From assembly GCA_032622095.1 (NCBI GenBank), contig CP136069.1, positions 11,736,036-11,800,035 of the forward strand: DNA of 64,000 nt, in the 5' to 3' direction. Under the pieces are notes generated by a model. The model had not been told where the DNA came from. It saw nothing but the letters and a program-made list of their open reading frames with translations, and searched no databases. Shown here piece after piece: positions 22,740-35,101 of the stretch (the first letter of the stretch is position 1; each line of letters opens with the position of its first letter). The stretch is from Siphonodentalium dalli (Eukaryota > Mollusca > Scaphopoda > Gadilida > Siphonodentaliidae). The position numbers and the translations under genes were made by a program.

Positions 22740-23830
22740 CAGGGTTACCCGGCGTTGCCCAGGTTAAGGTGATGTGAAACTCTCTGTGGATATTTGGTGG
22801 GAATAGAGAATACTCTTGCTCTCAAAGTGTTACACGTATTCTCATAAATTGTATATCCAAATGGCATCACAAAACATGATTCTTACACATGGAATATAAG
22901 GAGTGGCTCACCTTGTCAGGTCAGAGCGATTATCATTTTGTTTATCGCGTTTAATCCGTCCCACCAATAAAGAAGTATTTATTTATTTACAACTGCGTAT
23001 ACTTCAGACGTTATAGCATGGATCATGAACATCATAAACACATAAGTTCGAAAAAATAAAAGACGACAATTGTGTTTTACATAGAGATGTATCAATCAAT
23101 CATTCAATCTAGTTTATCATATCTTCATGAAGATACAGATGTTTTAAAGATAGGTCTAGGTGCTCCTCTGTTCTGGTCCTATTTTCGGGATAATCATTTT
23201 CAGTTTAAAATAAATGATGTTATGCATTTATAGCAGCTACATGTGCCCGACGCAGCGATATTTTGAGTTGTTTATGTTAGGCGATGAGTATGTTCTAAAA
23301 AAAATGAAAAATATCCTCTGTATCGGGCAGATATACCCATGTCAGATCACTCAGATGTCACTATTGGAGGATCCTGAAAAGTCATGTGCTACAGACTGCG
23401 TTTTCCTTTATCTCAGAAGTAACCATACTTGACTGCACACTATGACCACTATTGTTGAACAGGCCTGCTCTACATTTCCATATCTCTAGGCAATTGTAAC
23501 TTTTTTTTTTGGAAACTCTATTGAATGGGACAGACACAATCGTGTTATAGTATATACATGAGCCATTCTAATATGCAATCCTCTGACGATTCAATGTCCC
23601 TCGGTTTGAATGAATATATGTATCTCTTAAATAGATTGATATAAATATACTTTTAATGCTTTCTTCTATGTATCTGTGCTGCTAGATCGTTATAGGAATG
23701 CCCTGATTTCCATCCCCATATACATATGACAGTTGAGAAGATATAATTGTTCAAGTGACTTAATTCGGTCACCATTTGTCGAGATTGTGAAATTGGAATG
23801 CCAAAAATTCCTTAGAACGACATGGAGATG
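22740..23830 (+). repeat. dispersed repeat, first copy
   Basis: Begins with GGGTTACCCGGCGTTGCCCA. Segments match 51700-52530 in the same orientation: CTTGCTC with GTGTTAC and GTATTCTCATAAAT near 22815-22845 and 51780-51810; ATATATGTATCTCTTAAATA near 23612 and 52131; TGTGAAATT plus GCCAAAA and AGAACGA near 23786 and 52493. Non-coding. Confidence 0.65.
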
Positions 23831-23879
23831 GCCTATATATAACATGATTGGATATTGGCGAATTGAACAATATTATAAA

Positions 23880-24260
23880 TGCTAGTGAATCTCCTCTCGC
23901 CATCCATGACCCAAACGACCCCAAATGTGATTTAAATCATCATATCATTAGAGAAGAACGTGCATGAATTTGGTAGAATCCGTGGTAAACATATGTGTGT
24001 CAACTTTGGTGCAACTCTCCTCATGTATGACTTGAACCGCGCCGCTTTTGTCATATTTAAACCATGTCTATTAGACTCATGCATGCATTATATAATTGAG
24101 ATGATTATATATAAGTTTGGTGGTAATCGGCAACCAAACAAATTCTTATCATAGTTATTACCCCCCACCCATCTCTCACGCAAACGGCACCAATTTTGCG
24201 TCTTTAAATCACACGCTTATATTCCTCGTATCACGGAGAAGAATAATATAACAATTTGGT
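23880..24260 (+). repeat. degenerate two-unit repeat
   Basis: Weak ~270-bp periodicity: a CGCAAACGGCACCAA / CCAAACGACCCCAAA block followed by a TTTAAATCA block and then AATTTGGT..AATC. The frame at 23960-24154 crosses this repeat and is not taken as a gene. Confidence 0.35.
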
Positions 24261-25600
24261 CGAAATCTGCGCTAAAAATAGCCCCTTCGCTGCTGACACT
24301 AACAACGTCACTTTAGAAAATTTTAATCTGCACCATTATCTTACTCGTAAAAAGTTACCCCTGTTAGACCGCCTTGGTGCCATCTCGATTGCACCCTTAA
24401 AGTTATATTTCGGCTTCAGACTGATCCATGAGTACTGTTGTGTTTTGTATAAAGAATCGAAACTACATGTAGTACACCTCGAATTCTTGTCAATGTAGTA
24501 TGAAGTATAAACAGGTTTATGCATACACTGGATGCCATAGTACACATTTCCTGAGACTCATTGAAGCATACCACAGTTCAGGTATGTCATAGAATTGGGT
24601 TCACTAACTTCACTTGCCAAGATATTCACCACGTAAATCTGACAACAAGTAGATGTTGTCTGATCGGTTTCCATCAATGTCATTTTTGCATCTGATGAAC
24701 ACATTGATCATCATTTGATTTATATATTAAAGCCTCCAATTCGCTGCTCAGTGCTAATTACCAGGTATGCATGGTATTGGATTCAGTCCATACAACCGGT
24801 AGGTATACATATGGTACATGTATATAGCCAAGAGACTCAGGACTCACTGTCACAAAACAACAACACACATTATGTCATACATGGACGAACACGCAAGTAA
24901 TATATGCCGTACATGTATCCGGTACATATATACCGAATAACATTTGAAATCCTTCCTCATCCAGTCTTGGACAGAATTAATAATACTGGTATTAACGGTC
25001 ATCAGTATCTGCAAGATGCACACAGGAGGCATGATTCTAAGATTTTTTATCAGATATAAGGCCATGGAATGGAATTTTGATGTCACAATGACTAAATCCA
25101 ATCAAGCCGCTCCCCCTGGCTGAAAAAAGAAGATTTGAATGCTTGTAATGAAATCAGAAAAGAGGAATGACCATTATTAAGACGCGCCATCCAAATTGAT
25201 CACACAGGTCCCCAGTTACAACAGTAACGATACATATTCAGATGTTGATCATTACCAGCTACAAATACATGTATATATATACCATGTATACTGAAAAATT
25301 ATTTCTTTAAAATATGTTGGCCATCCGATAGCAATTTTTCATCAACGAAACCACATTTGTATTTTCAACTGACATTACATTAGATGACCTTCGTTATAGG
25401 TTATAATTTAGAAACAAGCTACCAAATTACGAAAATGTCCCCAAGAATATACTAAAATGAATCGTTGATGGTACATAGTAGGGCAACGGCACATATTGAC
25501 GACATATTTAACGCTACGAATAATTTAAGTAACAATATGATCGTACGTGAGACGTAATGGAGCAACCACCAAGTTGATCATTAAGTTCAATGTTACAATT
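24261..25600. other. gene-free stretch
   Basis: No family recognised on either strand. Several TACATGTATA words only. Confidence 0.5.
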
Positions 25601-25611
25601 ATTATAGGATG

Positions 25612-26165
25612 TACCATACAGGGTACTACATGTGCTACACCACTCGGAGAAATGTCTGTGTCGTCACACAAATACCATGCTAGAACTTGGATTAATATAT
25701 TCGTAATCGTATATAGTCACCAATAGCCGGGTTACTACCGTAGTAACGGACATTGTGCATCTAGTGAACTATTAAAACCCAGCATTAAAATCATGGTAAT
25801 GATCAGTCCAAACATATGAGTAAAGTTCGAACATAAGATAATAATAGCTGAGAACCTGGTGCGAATTGAACTGTGGTTGGGGCCTCAAGCATATCTACCC
25901 CTGCACGTCAGAACAGAATTATGCCATGAAATGGCATAAGTAGCTTGAGGATGGAAGTGAACCATCATCCCACAGCGAAATCAACCAGGCCTGTTGGGTT
26001 TGAATAGTTCACTAGATGGGCAATGTCAGGTACTACGGTAGTAACCCGGCTATTGGTGACTATATACGATTACGAATATATCAATTCAAGTTCCAACATG
26101 GTATTTTAGTGTGATGACACAGACATTTCTCCGAGTGGTGTAGCACATGTAGTACCCTGTATGTA
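25612..26165. repeat. 0.55-kb inverted-repeat element
   Basis: Outer arms CAGGGTACTACATGTGCTAC (25619-25638) and GTAGCACATGTAGTACCCTG (26140-26159) are exact complements. Pairing continues through CACTCGGAGAAATGTCTGTG and TATAGTCACCAATAGCCGGG to about 25770/25990, giving arms of ~170 bp around a ~200-bp centre. No coding content. Behaves like a foldback-type MITE; no target duplication identified. Confidence 0.85.
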
Positions 26166-26239
26166 TATATACATATATATACATGTATATATCACAGCAG
26201 AAGTTTCCTTAGAATTAATGGATGGAAATGGAATGCCTC

Positions 26240-26650
26240 TAATATTTGTATTATTTGAGTTGGACATAGATTACCTTAGCTGCAGGCAATCAATGCAACA
26301 CATGTAAACTATGTAGAAAAAGAAATTATTGAATAAAGTGTAGTGAATATGATGCGTCACTTTAATATTTGAGTCGGACATAGCTTACCTTACCTGAAGG
26401 CAATCAATTCAATAAGTGATGTAGAAACAGAAATGATTGAATGAAGTTTAATGAATATGAAGCGTCATTTTAATGCAATATCGATTGGGAGGAAGAGAAA
26501 TGTCACTTTAATAGTTAACGATGATATACATATATAATTATAGATTATCCCCATTGAAGACGATCAATGCAATGACCAGTGTAGAAATGGAAAAAAAATG
26601 TTGCCTGAATGAATCGATGTGTGAACAAAGTCTCACTTTAATGAAATGTT
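26240..26650 (+). repeat. ~110-bp degenerate tandem repeat
   Basis: AGGCAATCAAT, GTAGAAA, ATTGAAT and GTCACTTTAAT landmarks recur about four times. A related word (ATGAATATGTGATGTGTCGC) reappears at 29457, just after the 160-bp array. Confidence 0.6.
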
Positions 26651-26869
26651 GAGATGATGGAATCAACGATGAATTTGCAATTTCTGTAATGATGAAATTG
26701 GTTCACATACCGGTATACATGTATATGCAGCTGAAAATGTGAATTGACTGAAATGTAATTATGAAAGTGTCAATGACACTGTAGCTCAACGAGGAAAGGG
26801 AATAATTTCATGTGTTACAGTTAATGGGGCGATTAGGAATGTGGAAAGTTGAAAGGCCTAGTTATGCAA

Positions 26870-29425
26870 AGATTAAAATCCAAGATGGCCGCGACAGCCA
26901 TCGTTTTTTTGCCAAATGACCCAAAAAAGACTCCTTCCTCTTTACATGTCATTGTTAATATCCTTCACAAATTTCATGATGATCCGACAAAAGATACGAC
27001 CTATAGCCCGTGTCAAAGGATTTAGTCTGTAAAGAGTAAAATACAAGATGGCTGCTGGCGACCAGGTTTCTTGGTTCAATTCAAAATGAATCTTTTCCCA
27101 TCTACATGTAATTGTTAACATCCATGACAAATCTCATGATGATTGGACCAAAGATTCGACTTGTAGCCCTTGACAAAGAATTTAGTCATGCAAAGAGTAT
27201 AATCCAAGATGGCTGCTGGCGGCCATGTTTTTGGCCGAACAACCCCAAACTTACTCATTTCCCATCTACATGTCAATTTTAACATCCATGACAAATTTAA
27301 TAATGATCCGACAAAAGATACGACCTGTGGCCCGTGCTAATGGATTGAATTTTGAAATCCAAGATGACCGCTGACGGCCATGTTTTTTGGTAAAACGACA
27401 CCAAAATGACTCGTTCCCATCTACATTGTACATGTCAATAGCCATGACAAATATCATAATGATCTGACCAAAGGTACGACCTAGAGCCTGTGCCGAAGGA
27501 TTTAGTCATGCAAAGAGTAAAATCCAAGATGCTCATGACGGCCATGTTTTTTGGTCGAACTACCCCAAAATGAATCATTCCCATCAGACTGTCATTATTA
27601 ACATCCATGACAAATTTCATGATAATCAGACGAACAGTACGACATGTAGACCGCGCCAATCGATTTAATTTTGAAATCAAAGAGACAAAGATGGCTGCCA
27701 GCGGCCATGTTTTCTGGCCAAATGACCCCAAAATGACTCACTCCCATCCACATGTCAACGTCAACATTCATGACAAATTTCATAATGATCTGACCAAAGT
27801 AAGGACCTGTAGCCTGTGCCAAAGGATTTAGTTATGCAAAGAGTAAAATCCAAGATGGCTGCTGGCGGTCATGTCTTTTGACCGAATGACCCCAAAAGGA
27901 CTCATTCCCATTTGCATGTCAAGGTCAACAGCCATTTCATGAAGATCCGACCAAAGCTACGACCTGCAGCCGGCGCCAAAGGATTTAGTCATGCAAAGAG
28001 TAAAATCCAAGATGGCTGCTGGCGGCCATGTTTTTTGGCCGAACGACCCCAGAATGACCCGTTCCCATCCCATGTACATGTCAATATTAACATCCATACA
28101 AAATTTCATGATGATCAGACAAGCAGTACGACCTGTAGCCCGTGCCAATGGATTGAATTTTGAAATCCAAGATGGCCGCTGGCAGCCATGTTTTTTTGTC
28201 GAATGACCCCAAAACTACTCATTCCCATCTACATGTCATTATCCATAACAAATTTCATGAAGATCTGACCAAAGCTACGACCTGTAGCACGCGCCAAAGG
28301 ATTTAGTCATGCAAAGAGTAAAATCCAAGATGGCTGCTGGCGGCCATGTTTTTTTGCCGAATGACCCCAAGATGACTCGTTCCCATCTACATGTCAATGT
28401 CAACATTCATGACAAATTTCATAAAGATCTGACCAAAGCCACGACCTGTAGCCCGCGCCAAAGGATTTAGTCATGCAAAGAGTAAAATCTAAGATGGCTG
28501 CTGGCGGCCATAACAACCCCAGAATGACTCGTTCCCATCTACATGTCAATATTAACATCCATGCAAAATTGCATGATGATCAGACAAGCAGTACGACCTG
28601 TAGCCCATGCAAATGGATTGGATTTTGAAATCCAAGATGGCTGCTGGCAGCCATGTTTTTTTACCGAATGACCCCAAAATGACTCGTTCCCATCTACATG
28701 TCAATGTCAACATTCAGGACAAATTTCATAAAGATCAGACCAAAGGTACGACCTGTAGCCCGCGCCAAAGGATTTAGTCATGCAAAGAGTAAAATCCAAG
28801 ATGGCTGCTGGTGGCCATGTTTTTTGGTCAAACTACCCCAAAATGACTCGTTCACATCTACATGTCAATGTCAATAGCCATGACAAATATCATAATGATC
28901 TGACCAAATGTAAACCTAGAGCCTGTGCTGAAGGATTTAGTCAAGCAAAGAGTAAAATCCAAGATGTATTTTGGCTGAATGACCACAAAACAGCTCGTTC
29001 CCATCTACTAGTACATGTCATTGTTAACACCAATGACAAATTTCATGAAGATCCGACCAAAGCTACGACCTGTAGCCCGCGCCAGAGGATTTAGTCATGC
29101 AAAGAGTAAAATCCAAGATGGCTGCTGGTGGCCATGTTTTTTGGCCGAACGACCCCAAAATGGCTCGTTCCCATCTGCCTGTCATTATTAACATCCATGA
29201 CAAATTTCATGATAATCAGACGAACAGTATGACCTGTAGACCACGCGAATCGATTTAATTTTGAAATCCAAGATGGCTGCCAGCGGCCATGTTTTTTGGC
29301 CAATGACCCCAAAATGACTTGTTCCCATCTACATGTCAATGTCAACATTCATGACAAATTTTATAAAGATCAGACCAAAGGTACGACCTGTAGCCCGCAC
29401 CAAAGAAAATTGTTGACGGACACAC
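26870..29425 (+). repeat. ~160-bp tandem array, about 16 units
   Basis: Each unit runs CCAAGATGGCTGCTGGCGGC, CATGTTTTTTGGCC, GACCCCAAAATGACTCGTTC, CATCTACATGTCAATG, GACAAATTTCATGA, CGACCTGTAGCCCGCGCCAA and GGATTTAGTCATGCAAAGAG. Unit starts lie near 26880, 27045, 27205, 27357, 27524, 27686, 27850, 28010, 28168, 28327, 28490, 28637, 28797, 28957, 29117 and 29270. Two alternating subtypes exist (TTTGAAATCC versus AGAGTAAAATCC before the start word), so a dimeric higher-order unit is likely. Ends in GACGGACACACACACG. Frames inside are repeat translations. Confidence 0.92.
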
Positions 29426-29861
29426 ACACGCACACATGGACGTCGTTGAGCTAATAATGAATATGTGATGTGTCGCTTTTAATGAATTGGCAATGACAGC
29501 AGTATGGAAACGGTCACTGCGGTGGAGTTACGATACATGCCGTTAGGTTATGATACACGGTCTACAGCCCTACAGGTATTAGCGGGTTGTCACACCAGAT
29601 GTTGAAGAAAATTATGATATATGTCCATGAGGATCTTTTTAAAGATTGGGTAAGTGTTGGCGCTGGGTATAGCTGTTAAAACAGTCACATCCGTTAAAAC
29701 CGCCATAAACAGAATTAATATTATAAACAAACCTTGTTCTTATACCAATCATAAATACATGTATCACATTAATTTCAGCATGATGTTATGTTAGTACTTT
29801 GTGTTACATTGTATGTAAGCAAACGTCATCTTATGTAAACAAACAGTACATGTACATGTAT

Positions 29862-31053
29862 GTAAAGAGTATGCGATAAGCAAAACACTCAACACCGAGT
29901 AGACCCCCACTGCATATACATGTATATGAATTTTTTTTAGAAATGCCACCGTTATTTCACGCCTTTAGATTAGGCTAATTTGGGGACATTTTGGGGGACA
30001 GAGGTGATAGGTTTGAGTGAGGGGTGAGGGGGGTACCCCCTTGTGACTATTGGGGGTACTTTTTAAAGTAAACCTAAAATGGGGGCTGTCTGGTTGTTCT
30101 GAAGCATATGAAAGGTGAAAGAAATGAACCAATGGCCCCCATATCATTTCCTGGCAACTTGGGCTTATATCAACATTCAGCAAGTTACATGTATGTTACA
30201 TGTACCCTTATATTTTCAAGTTTTGTAGGTAACAATTTATGAATATTGGGAATATTGGATCATTTGACATCAACAAAGCCATTTTATAGATGTATGGTGC
30301 TTGAAACTTCACCAAGCAGTTCACCAACACACTGATCATGGGTATTTCTAATTAAAATTTAATTTAATCCAAGTTAAATCGCATAATCAAAGTAATTAAC
30401 GGCTGAACATCACCAACTTCAACTGTGGAATATCTGATCCAATGCCTCCCATACAGAGAGGCCTAAGCTGAATGAGGTTCCCAGAGGGTGAATTTGGTGA
30501 TGCTAGCCCTCTGGGGACCTCATTCCGCAAATGTCAACCACACTAAATTCAGGCTTGGGGACCGCCCACCTCTAGTTCTATTGAGAATCATATATTAACC
30601 CTTCCTTTACTAAATGCTTATTGACAAGTAGATGTTGTGGGAAGTGTTCAGATAAAGTCGTTTGTTGAACTTTTCTGAACATTTCCAACCAATAAATAGA
30701 TATCCTTCTACACATGTACATGTATGTCTTATCTGTTAGTCTGTTGTCATCTGCTTGCATTTCCTGAACAACCCTCTGAATGAATAATAGATCATTCAAA
30801 TAAATTCTTTTTTACTTGGTGGGAGAATCCATTTAGTAAAGAAAGGGTGATATCAAATTTTCGCTACGATAAGGCAGCAATGATTCATAGCCCCTACAAT
30901 TCAGTGGAATCATGAACTTATTTACAACATACCGCATTACCGGTATAGCCATTTAATAAGCTAAATCTCAGATTTTGGTGTTGAATGGGTCACCATGAAT
31001 CACTCTCAACCTAATCAATCGCCACAGTGTTTTGCTTATCGCTCACTATTTAC
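29862..31053. mobile_element. 1.19-kb inverted-ended element, GATAAGCAAAACACT family
   Basis: Left end GTAAAGAGTATGCGATAAGC then AAAACACT; right end AGTGTTTTGCTTATCG then CTCACTATTTAC (31027-31053). About 28 bases pair with few mismatches. Same ends occur at ~45162-45953, 56221-56420 and 59743-59942. No transposase inside; the interior is gene-free. Confidence 0.75.
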
Positions 31054-31240
31054 ATGCTGTATATATACAAACGCTCCGCTCACACAAAGTGTTTTGCGGA
31101 AAATAACGCATTCTTAATATATTTCATTATTCTACATGTACGGTATACTATTAGGATATTTTTGAGGAAATTTTCATAATTTGGTAACTGTTATTTCTAA
31201 ATTATTACTTATTACATGTACATATGTACATGTACACATG

Positions 31241-31871
31241 TACCGGCAGACTTTCATTTTTAGAAAATGTAGGCGCGCAGAGTCCTGCTCGCTGGGTTTT
31301 GGCCAGGCACGCGGTTTCTATCAAGATAAAATAAACAGCGGAAATACATTCATAAATGACGCGTAAATTGAATTTGTTTACTCACGATCGATGTCCAGTG
31401 AATCTCTTTGATGGTTTAACACTGCTTAATCCACTATCCATAAGCACAAGTGAATGTTACACACTATGTTTTATATACTACATGCTCCTAATGCTTCCTA
31501 TATTAAATGTAATTCATAATTATTAATAAGGAATCAATTTAATACTCAGATTCCAAGCTGACAGAATAAATATCAATATCTCCCGGCCACGTGGTCTCGC
31601 TTTGATTTTCGAGGAATTTATGTGACGTCATAAGCCATACCGGTACATAGAAATGTATTTTTAGCTTCGATTCATTCAGTCTCAGACAGATAGTACATTT
31701 GACACGTCACACTGTGTGACCTCGTCTGGGTAGACACTGATAATAGCGTTATCATGTTCGCTCTCTGTATTTGGCCTAGGTGCGCAATCGATCGCTCGCT
31801 GGTTTTCAGTTTTAGCCGTGCGATGGTGCGCAAGAGCGATCGTGCGCCTCAAAAATGAAAGTCTGTACCGG
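31241..31871. mobile_element. 619-bp MITE with TACCGG duplications
   Basis: TACCGG (31241-31246) precedes CAGACTTTCATTTTT and TACCGG (31866-31871) follows AAAAATGAAAGTCTG. Pairing extends inward through GAGGCGC-like and CTCGCTGG words. No coding content in 31247-31865. Confidence 0.75.
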
Positions 31872-31879
31872 TACACTTA

Positions 31880-32425
31880 GCTGATGTGCCTGACTTCATC
31901 CGGGCTCTTTAGGGAACAACGTTGCCAACCGGTATACATGTACAATGTATGAGTATATATCGAGGTCGCAGTCAAGGACACAGTCGCATATGAAATTGGA
32001 CCCACCCATATAGTTCCCGGGATCAAAGTAGGCCTTTGGTACATTAATACCAAATTTGAGTCCGATCAGTCGTGCAGTTTTCAAGTCTATAACACACAGA
32101 GACAGAAGTTCTAAAATATAAAATAATAGACCAAATGATGTACCTGACTTTGTCCGCGCTATTTAGGGATTTCTCTATGATCGCCTCCGTTTGGACAAAA
32201 TATACAGCATCTGGTCAGTGGAAAAACGATCAGTCGAGGTCCAGAAACCGATGAGTGTATATGTGCGCTACCGGTAGGTCAATGTCAAGGACAGTCGCAT
32301 GTGAAATTAGACCTCCCATATTGTTTCCAGGATGAAAGAAGCCTACCGTGCATACAATGTACATGTACCAATCGATTGGTTGAGGTCCAGACACATGCCT
32401 ATAGTATATGAGCATATACCGCTAT
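31880..32425. repeat. two-unit degenerate repeat
   Basis: CCTGACTT, TCGCATATGAAATTGGACC / TCGCATGTGAAATTAGACC and CAAAGTAGGCCT / GAAAGAAGCCTACC recur at about 310-base spacing (31983 and 32294). A third fragment, ATGAAATTGGACCCGCCCAT, lies at 32774. Non-coding. Confidence 0.55.
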
Positions 32426-32432
32426 ACTTAAA

Positions 32433-32742
32433 GTAATTGACCACCAATAACGTGGTGTCACCCCGTTAATATGGCAGTACTATACCGCAGTATCCTCCAA
32501 TACCGCGGTACTGATACCGCTTGTTAATGCGAACAAGTATGTGTGAGTAAATACCTCCCCTAAAAGAGTTCCATGAAAATCATCGCGGTATTCAAAAAAA
32601 ATTAATGCGATGCCCGCTAAAAGACCACGGTATCATTATCGCCCAATGCCGTAACTCCACGCCATGACCGTCTCGATACCGTTTATTACCGGTATCACCG
32701 CGGTCATGACCGGGGTATCACCCCGTTTTTCTGGTCAATTAC
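32433..32742. mobile_element. 310-bp MITE with GTAATTGACC ends
   Basis: GTAATTGACC at 32433 pairs with GGTCAATTAC ending at 32742; inner words GTGTCACCCCGTT and GGGGTATCACCCCG also pair loosely. Interior rich in TACCGCGGTA-type dyads. A right-end relative ending GTCAATTACC lies near 46960-47086. Confidence 0.6.
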
Positions 32743-32826
32743 ATTGAGAATAGCGGTACCTACATGGTCACTCATGAAATTGGACCCGCCCATTTCCGGG
32801 ATCAAAGTAGACATACAATACATGTA

Positions 32827-33180
32827 CCCCGCTGGACAAAACAAGTATCCATTGGCACCGCAGTGTATTTGCTGTTCGGCTGCAGTGTCAGAGTTTGTAA
32901 CTGCAGTTGAGCACCGCAGCCGAACGGCAAGTACACTGCGGCCAAACGGCAAGTTCACTACGGCCGAAAGGCAACTACCCTCACAGTCGAATGGCATGTA
33001 CACCGTGGTTAGATTTCTGGTTTGTATTGTCTTTTTTCAGTTTGATGAAAGTACACCGTGGCAAATACACCATGCCGAATGGCAATTACATCACGACCCA
33101 ACTGTAGTTAGCCGGTGGCGCCGCGGTGTAGTTGCATTTCAGCCGCGGTGGCAATGCTAACCACACCGCAGTTAAGTGGT
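32827..33180. mobile_element. truncated CCCTGCTGGACAAAAC-family MITE
   Basis: Starts CCCCGCTGGACAAAACAAGT after TA, contains tandem CGGCCGAACGGCAAGT-type units, and stops in GCAGTTAAGTGG without its second end. Compare the complete copy at 42080-42465. Small frames across it are not genes. Confidence 0.75.
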
Positions 33181-33189
33181 CCCACACAC

Positions 33190-33500
33190 AGACAGAATTT
33201 CCGAAAAACAACCGATCGATGAACAAATGACCGATGATGATCGAAAAACAACGAAAAAACCCACCGGCTGACGAATGGTGGCAAATGACAGATAAATGAC
33301 GAGGATGACGATGGCAAATGGCAACAAACAACAACGAAGAAAAATACCGACTGATGACGAAAAACAAATCGACAACGACTAACACGATGTCGAACAATCG
33401 ATGACGAAAAATTACTGATGACGAAAAACAAACAGCCAAAGATGAACACGATGTCGAATGATCGATGACGAAAAATGTCTTGATGACAAACACATCGACC
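33190..33500. repeat. cryptically simple sequence, GATGACGAAAA words
   Basis: Low-complexity DNA built from GATGACGA, ACGAAAAACAA and CAAATGAC words; resumes at 33725-33900. The two overlapping minus-strand frames (135 and 144 codons) and others here arise from the skewed composition. Confidence 0.6.
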
Positions 33501-33594
33501 CAGGCCTGCAGGTTTCAAAATTATGTGTAACCTACAGTACATGTATTTTTTTTTTGCCTGGTAATCCTAGTCCAAATCTACGGGATATAATGTA

Positions 33595-33722
33595 CCCTGC
33601 TGGACAAAACAAGTTTCCACTTGACCACGGTGGAGTTAGCATTGCCACTGCCGCCGAAATGCACTACATTGTACACCGCGGCTCCACTGGCTAACTACAT
33701 TTGGGCTGCGGTGTACATGTAC
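33595..33722. mobile_element. CCCTGCTGGACAAAAC-family MITE fragment
   Basis: Starts after TA with CCCTGCTGGACAAAACAAGT and carries the part that should close the truncated copy at 32827-33180, in the opposite sense; it then breaks off. Confidence 0.7.
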
Positions 33723-33724
33723 TT

Positions 33725-34641
33725 GCCACAAAAACCACGACTGACGACAAATGAACAAAGGATGAAAACAAATGACCAACATTAATAAACACGACGACAA
33801 ACTACCAAGGACGAAAAACGACAGACGACAACCAAACACGAATGACGACAAACACACTGACTGTGACACTGATGATCAACGAATCACCACGACAAATTGT
33901 CAAATGATGAAAAATGAAATAATAATCAAAATTTAATTTTTAATTTAAAGCAAACAGACCTACAGTACCTTTAAAAAAATCTTGGATTTGGAGAAAAATG
34001 CCTCCAGGAGCACGCATTGTGCTGTTGTGTTCACAACACCACCAGAATCCACATCAGACATCAATTCCTTGAACTTAAGTTGAAGTTGAAGATGGTAACT
34101 AGGAAACATACTACAATTTTAGTATCACAATTTACACGTAACACAGAATTCGTTCTTTCATTTTGTTTATCTTTCTTTGAACTTCGAACTTTTTGGTTGA
34201 TTGAATGATTCTGGAATCTTGATCATTGTTGTCTGTAACAGTTTACAGTGAAGCCTAACTCAGTAACTGTCGATTGTCACGAAATCAAGCGATTAATTAA
34301 TCTACGTACACTCGTACATTTGTGAAAATTGTTTGCCATGAAGCGAAGGTGAAGGCCTTATCGGTCTATGGGATATACGGAAGTAATTTCCGATCAAGTA
34401 ACTGCCGTAAGCCGGATGACACTGACAGGACGGTCGCTTGACTGGGGATAATTAATTATTATGCTAATGATATACCAATGATTTTTATCAGATGAAAAGG
34501 CTGTAATTAATCCTCAGAAAGAACTGAATAGGGCAAACTTGAAAGTCGGGTACATTCTAGAATCTGGGAATGAATTTGATCAGTTGTTGTTGTTGTCTGC
34601 ATATTCATCCGTTAAATCGGAGCACACTGTCGTTTCTGCTA
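33725..34641. other. left part of the TAGCAACC-type host element and flank
   Basis: Simple GACGACAAA-type DNA to about 33900, then sequence that shares words with 43.7-44.47 kb (GCCTAACTCAGTAACTGTCG here, TCCTAACTCAGTACCGTTAC there; AAAGGCTGTAATTAATCC versus AAAGGCTGTGATTTAATG). No gene. The left inverted end of this host was not found. Confidence 0.5.
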
Positions 34642-35101
34642 GATTCTGCCGGTGCGTATAAAAGCCGAACACAACCGAACACAACCGAACATAACCGAAC
34701 ACAAGTCTAAATAATGGGAAATATAACGAATAAAGTTCATAGGCGTGTGTATTCATGTTCACACTATTAATATACGAAGTTTGGTGGAGTTCGGGCCAAT
34801 AATAAGTGTTGTATTCGATATTTTGTAAAACGCGTTCAGTGTTCGGCATAGAAAAGCCGAACACAAGCTTCTCTCGTGTATTAGTCTATAAGGCTGTCTA
34901 GCTAGGTGATAATTAATATCAGATATATGGTGACTAAGCCGAAAGGCTTTAATTGTTGTTGGTGGCGGTCTCTCACCTATTGTAGTTCAGTGTTTTGACA
35001 GTTAGTTGCAATCAGTATTTGATGGCGCCTACTATCATAGAAACAACATGCTTTTGGTGGGCCCCGCCATGAAAGACAACGTACGATTGTAAAAACAATA
35101 T

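Noticed and set aside
22740-22775. ACCCGGCGTTGCCCAGG as a family-diagnostic motif
   Set aside because: I have seen this word in invertebrate dispersed repeats, but I cannot name the family from sequence alone, so only a dispersed repeat is reported.
26942-29348. Many 60-104 codon frames on both strands
   Set aside because: They repeat with the 160-bp array unit (the same peptides recur), so they are repeat translations.
26870-29425. CRISPR-like regular repeats
   Set aside because: Units are contiguous ~160-bp satellites without unique spacers, and the DNA is eukaryotic.
32704-33542. Frames of 99-144 codons
   Set aside because: They lie over the CCCTGCTGGACAAAAC MITE and GATGACGAAAA simple sequence; the minus frames overlap in different phases.
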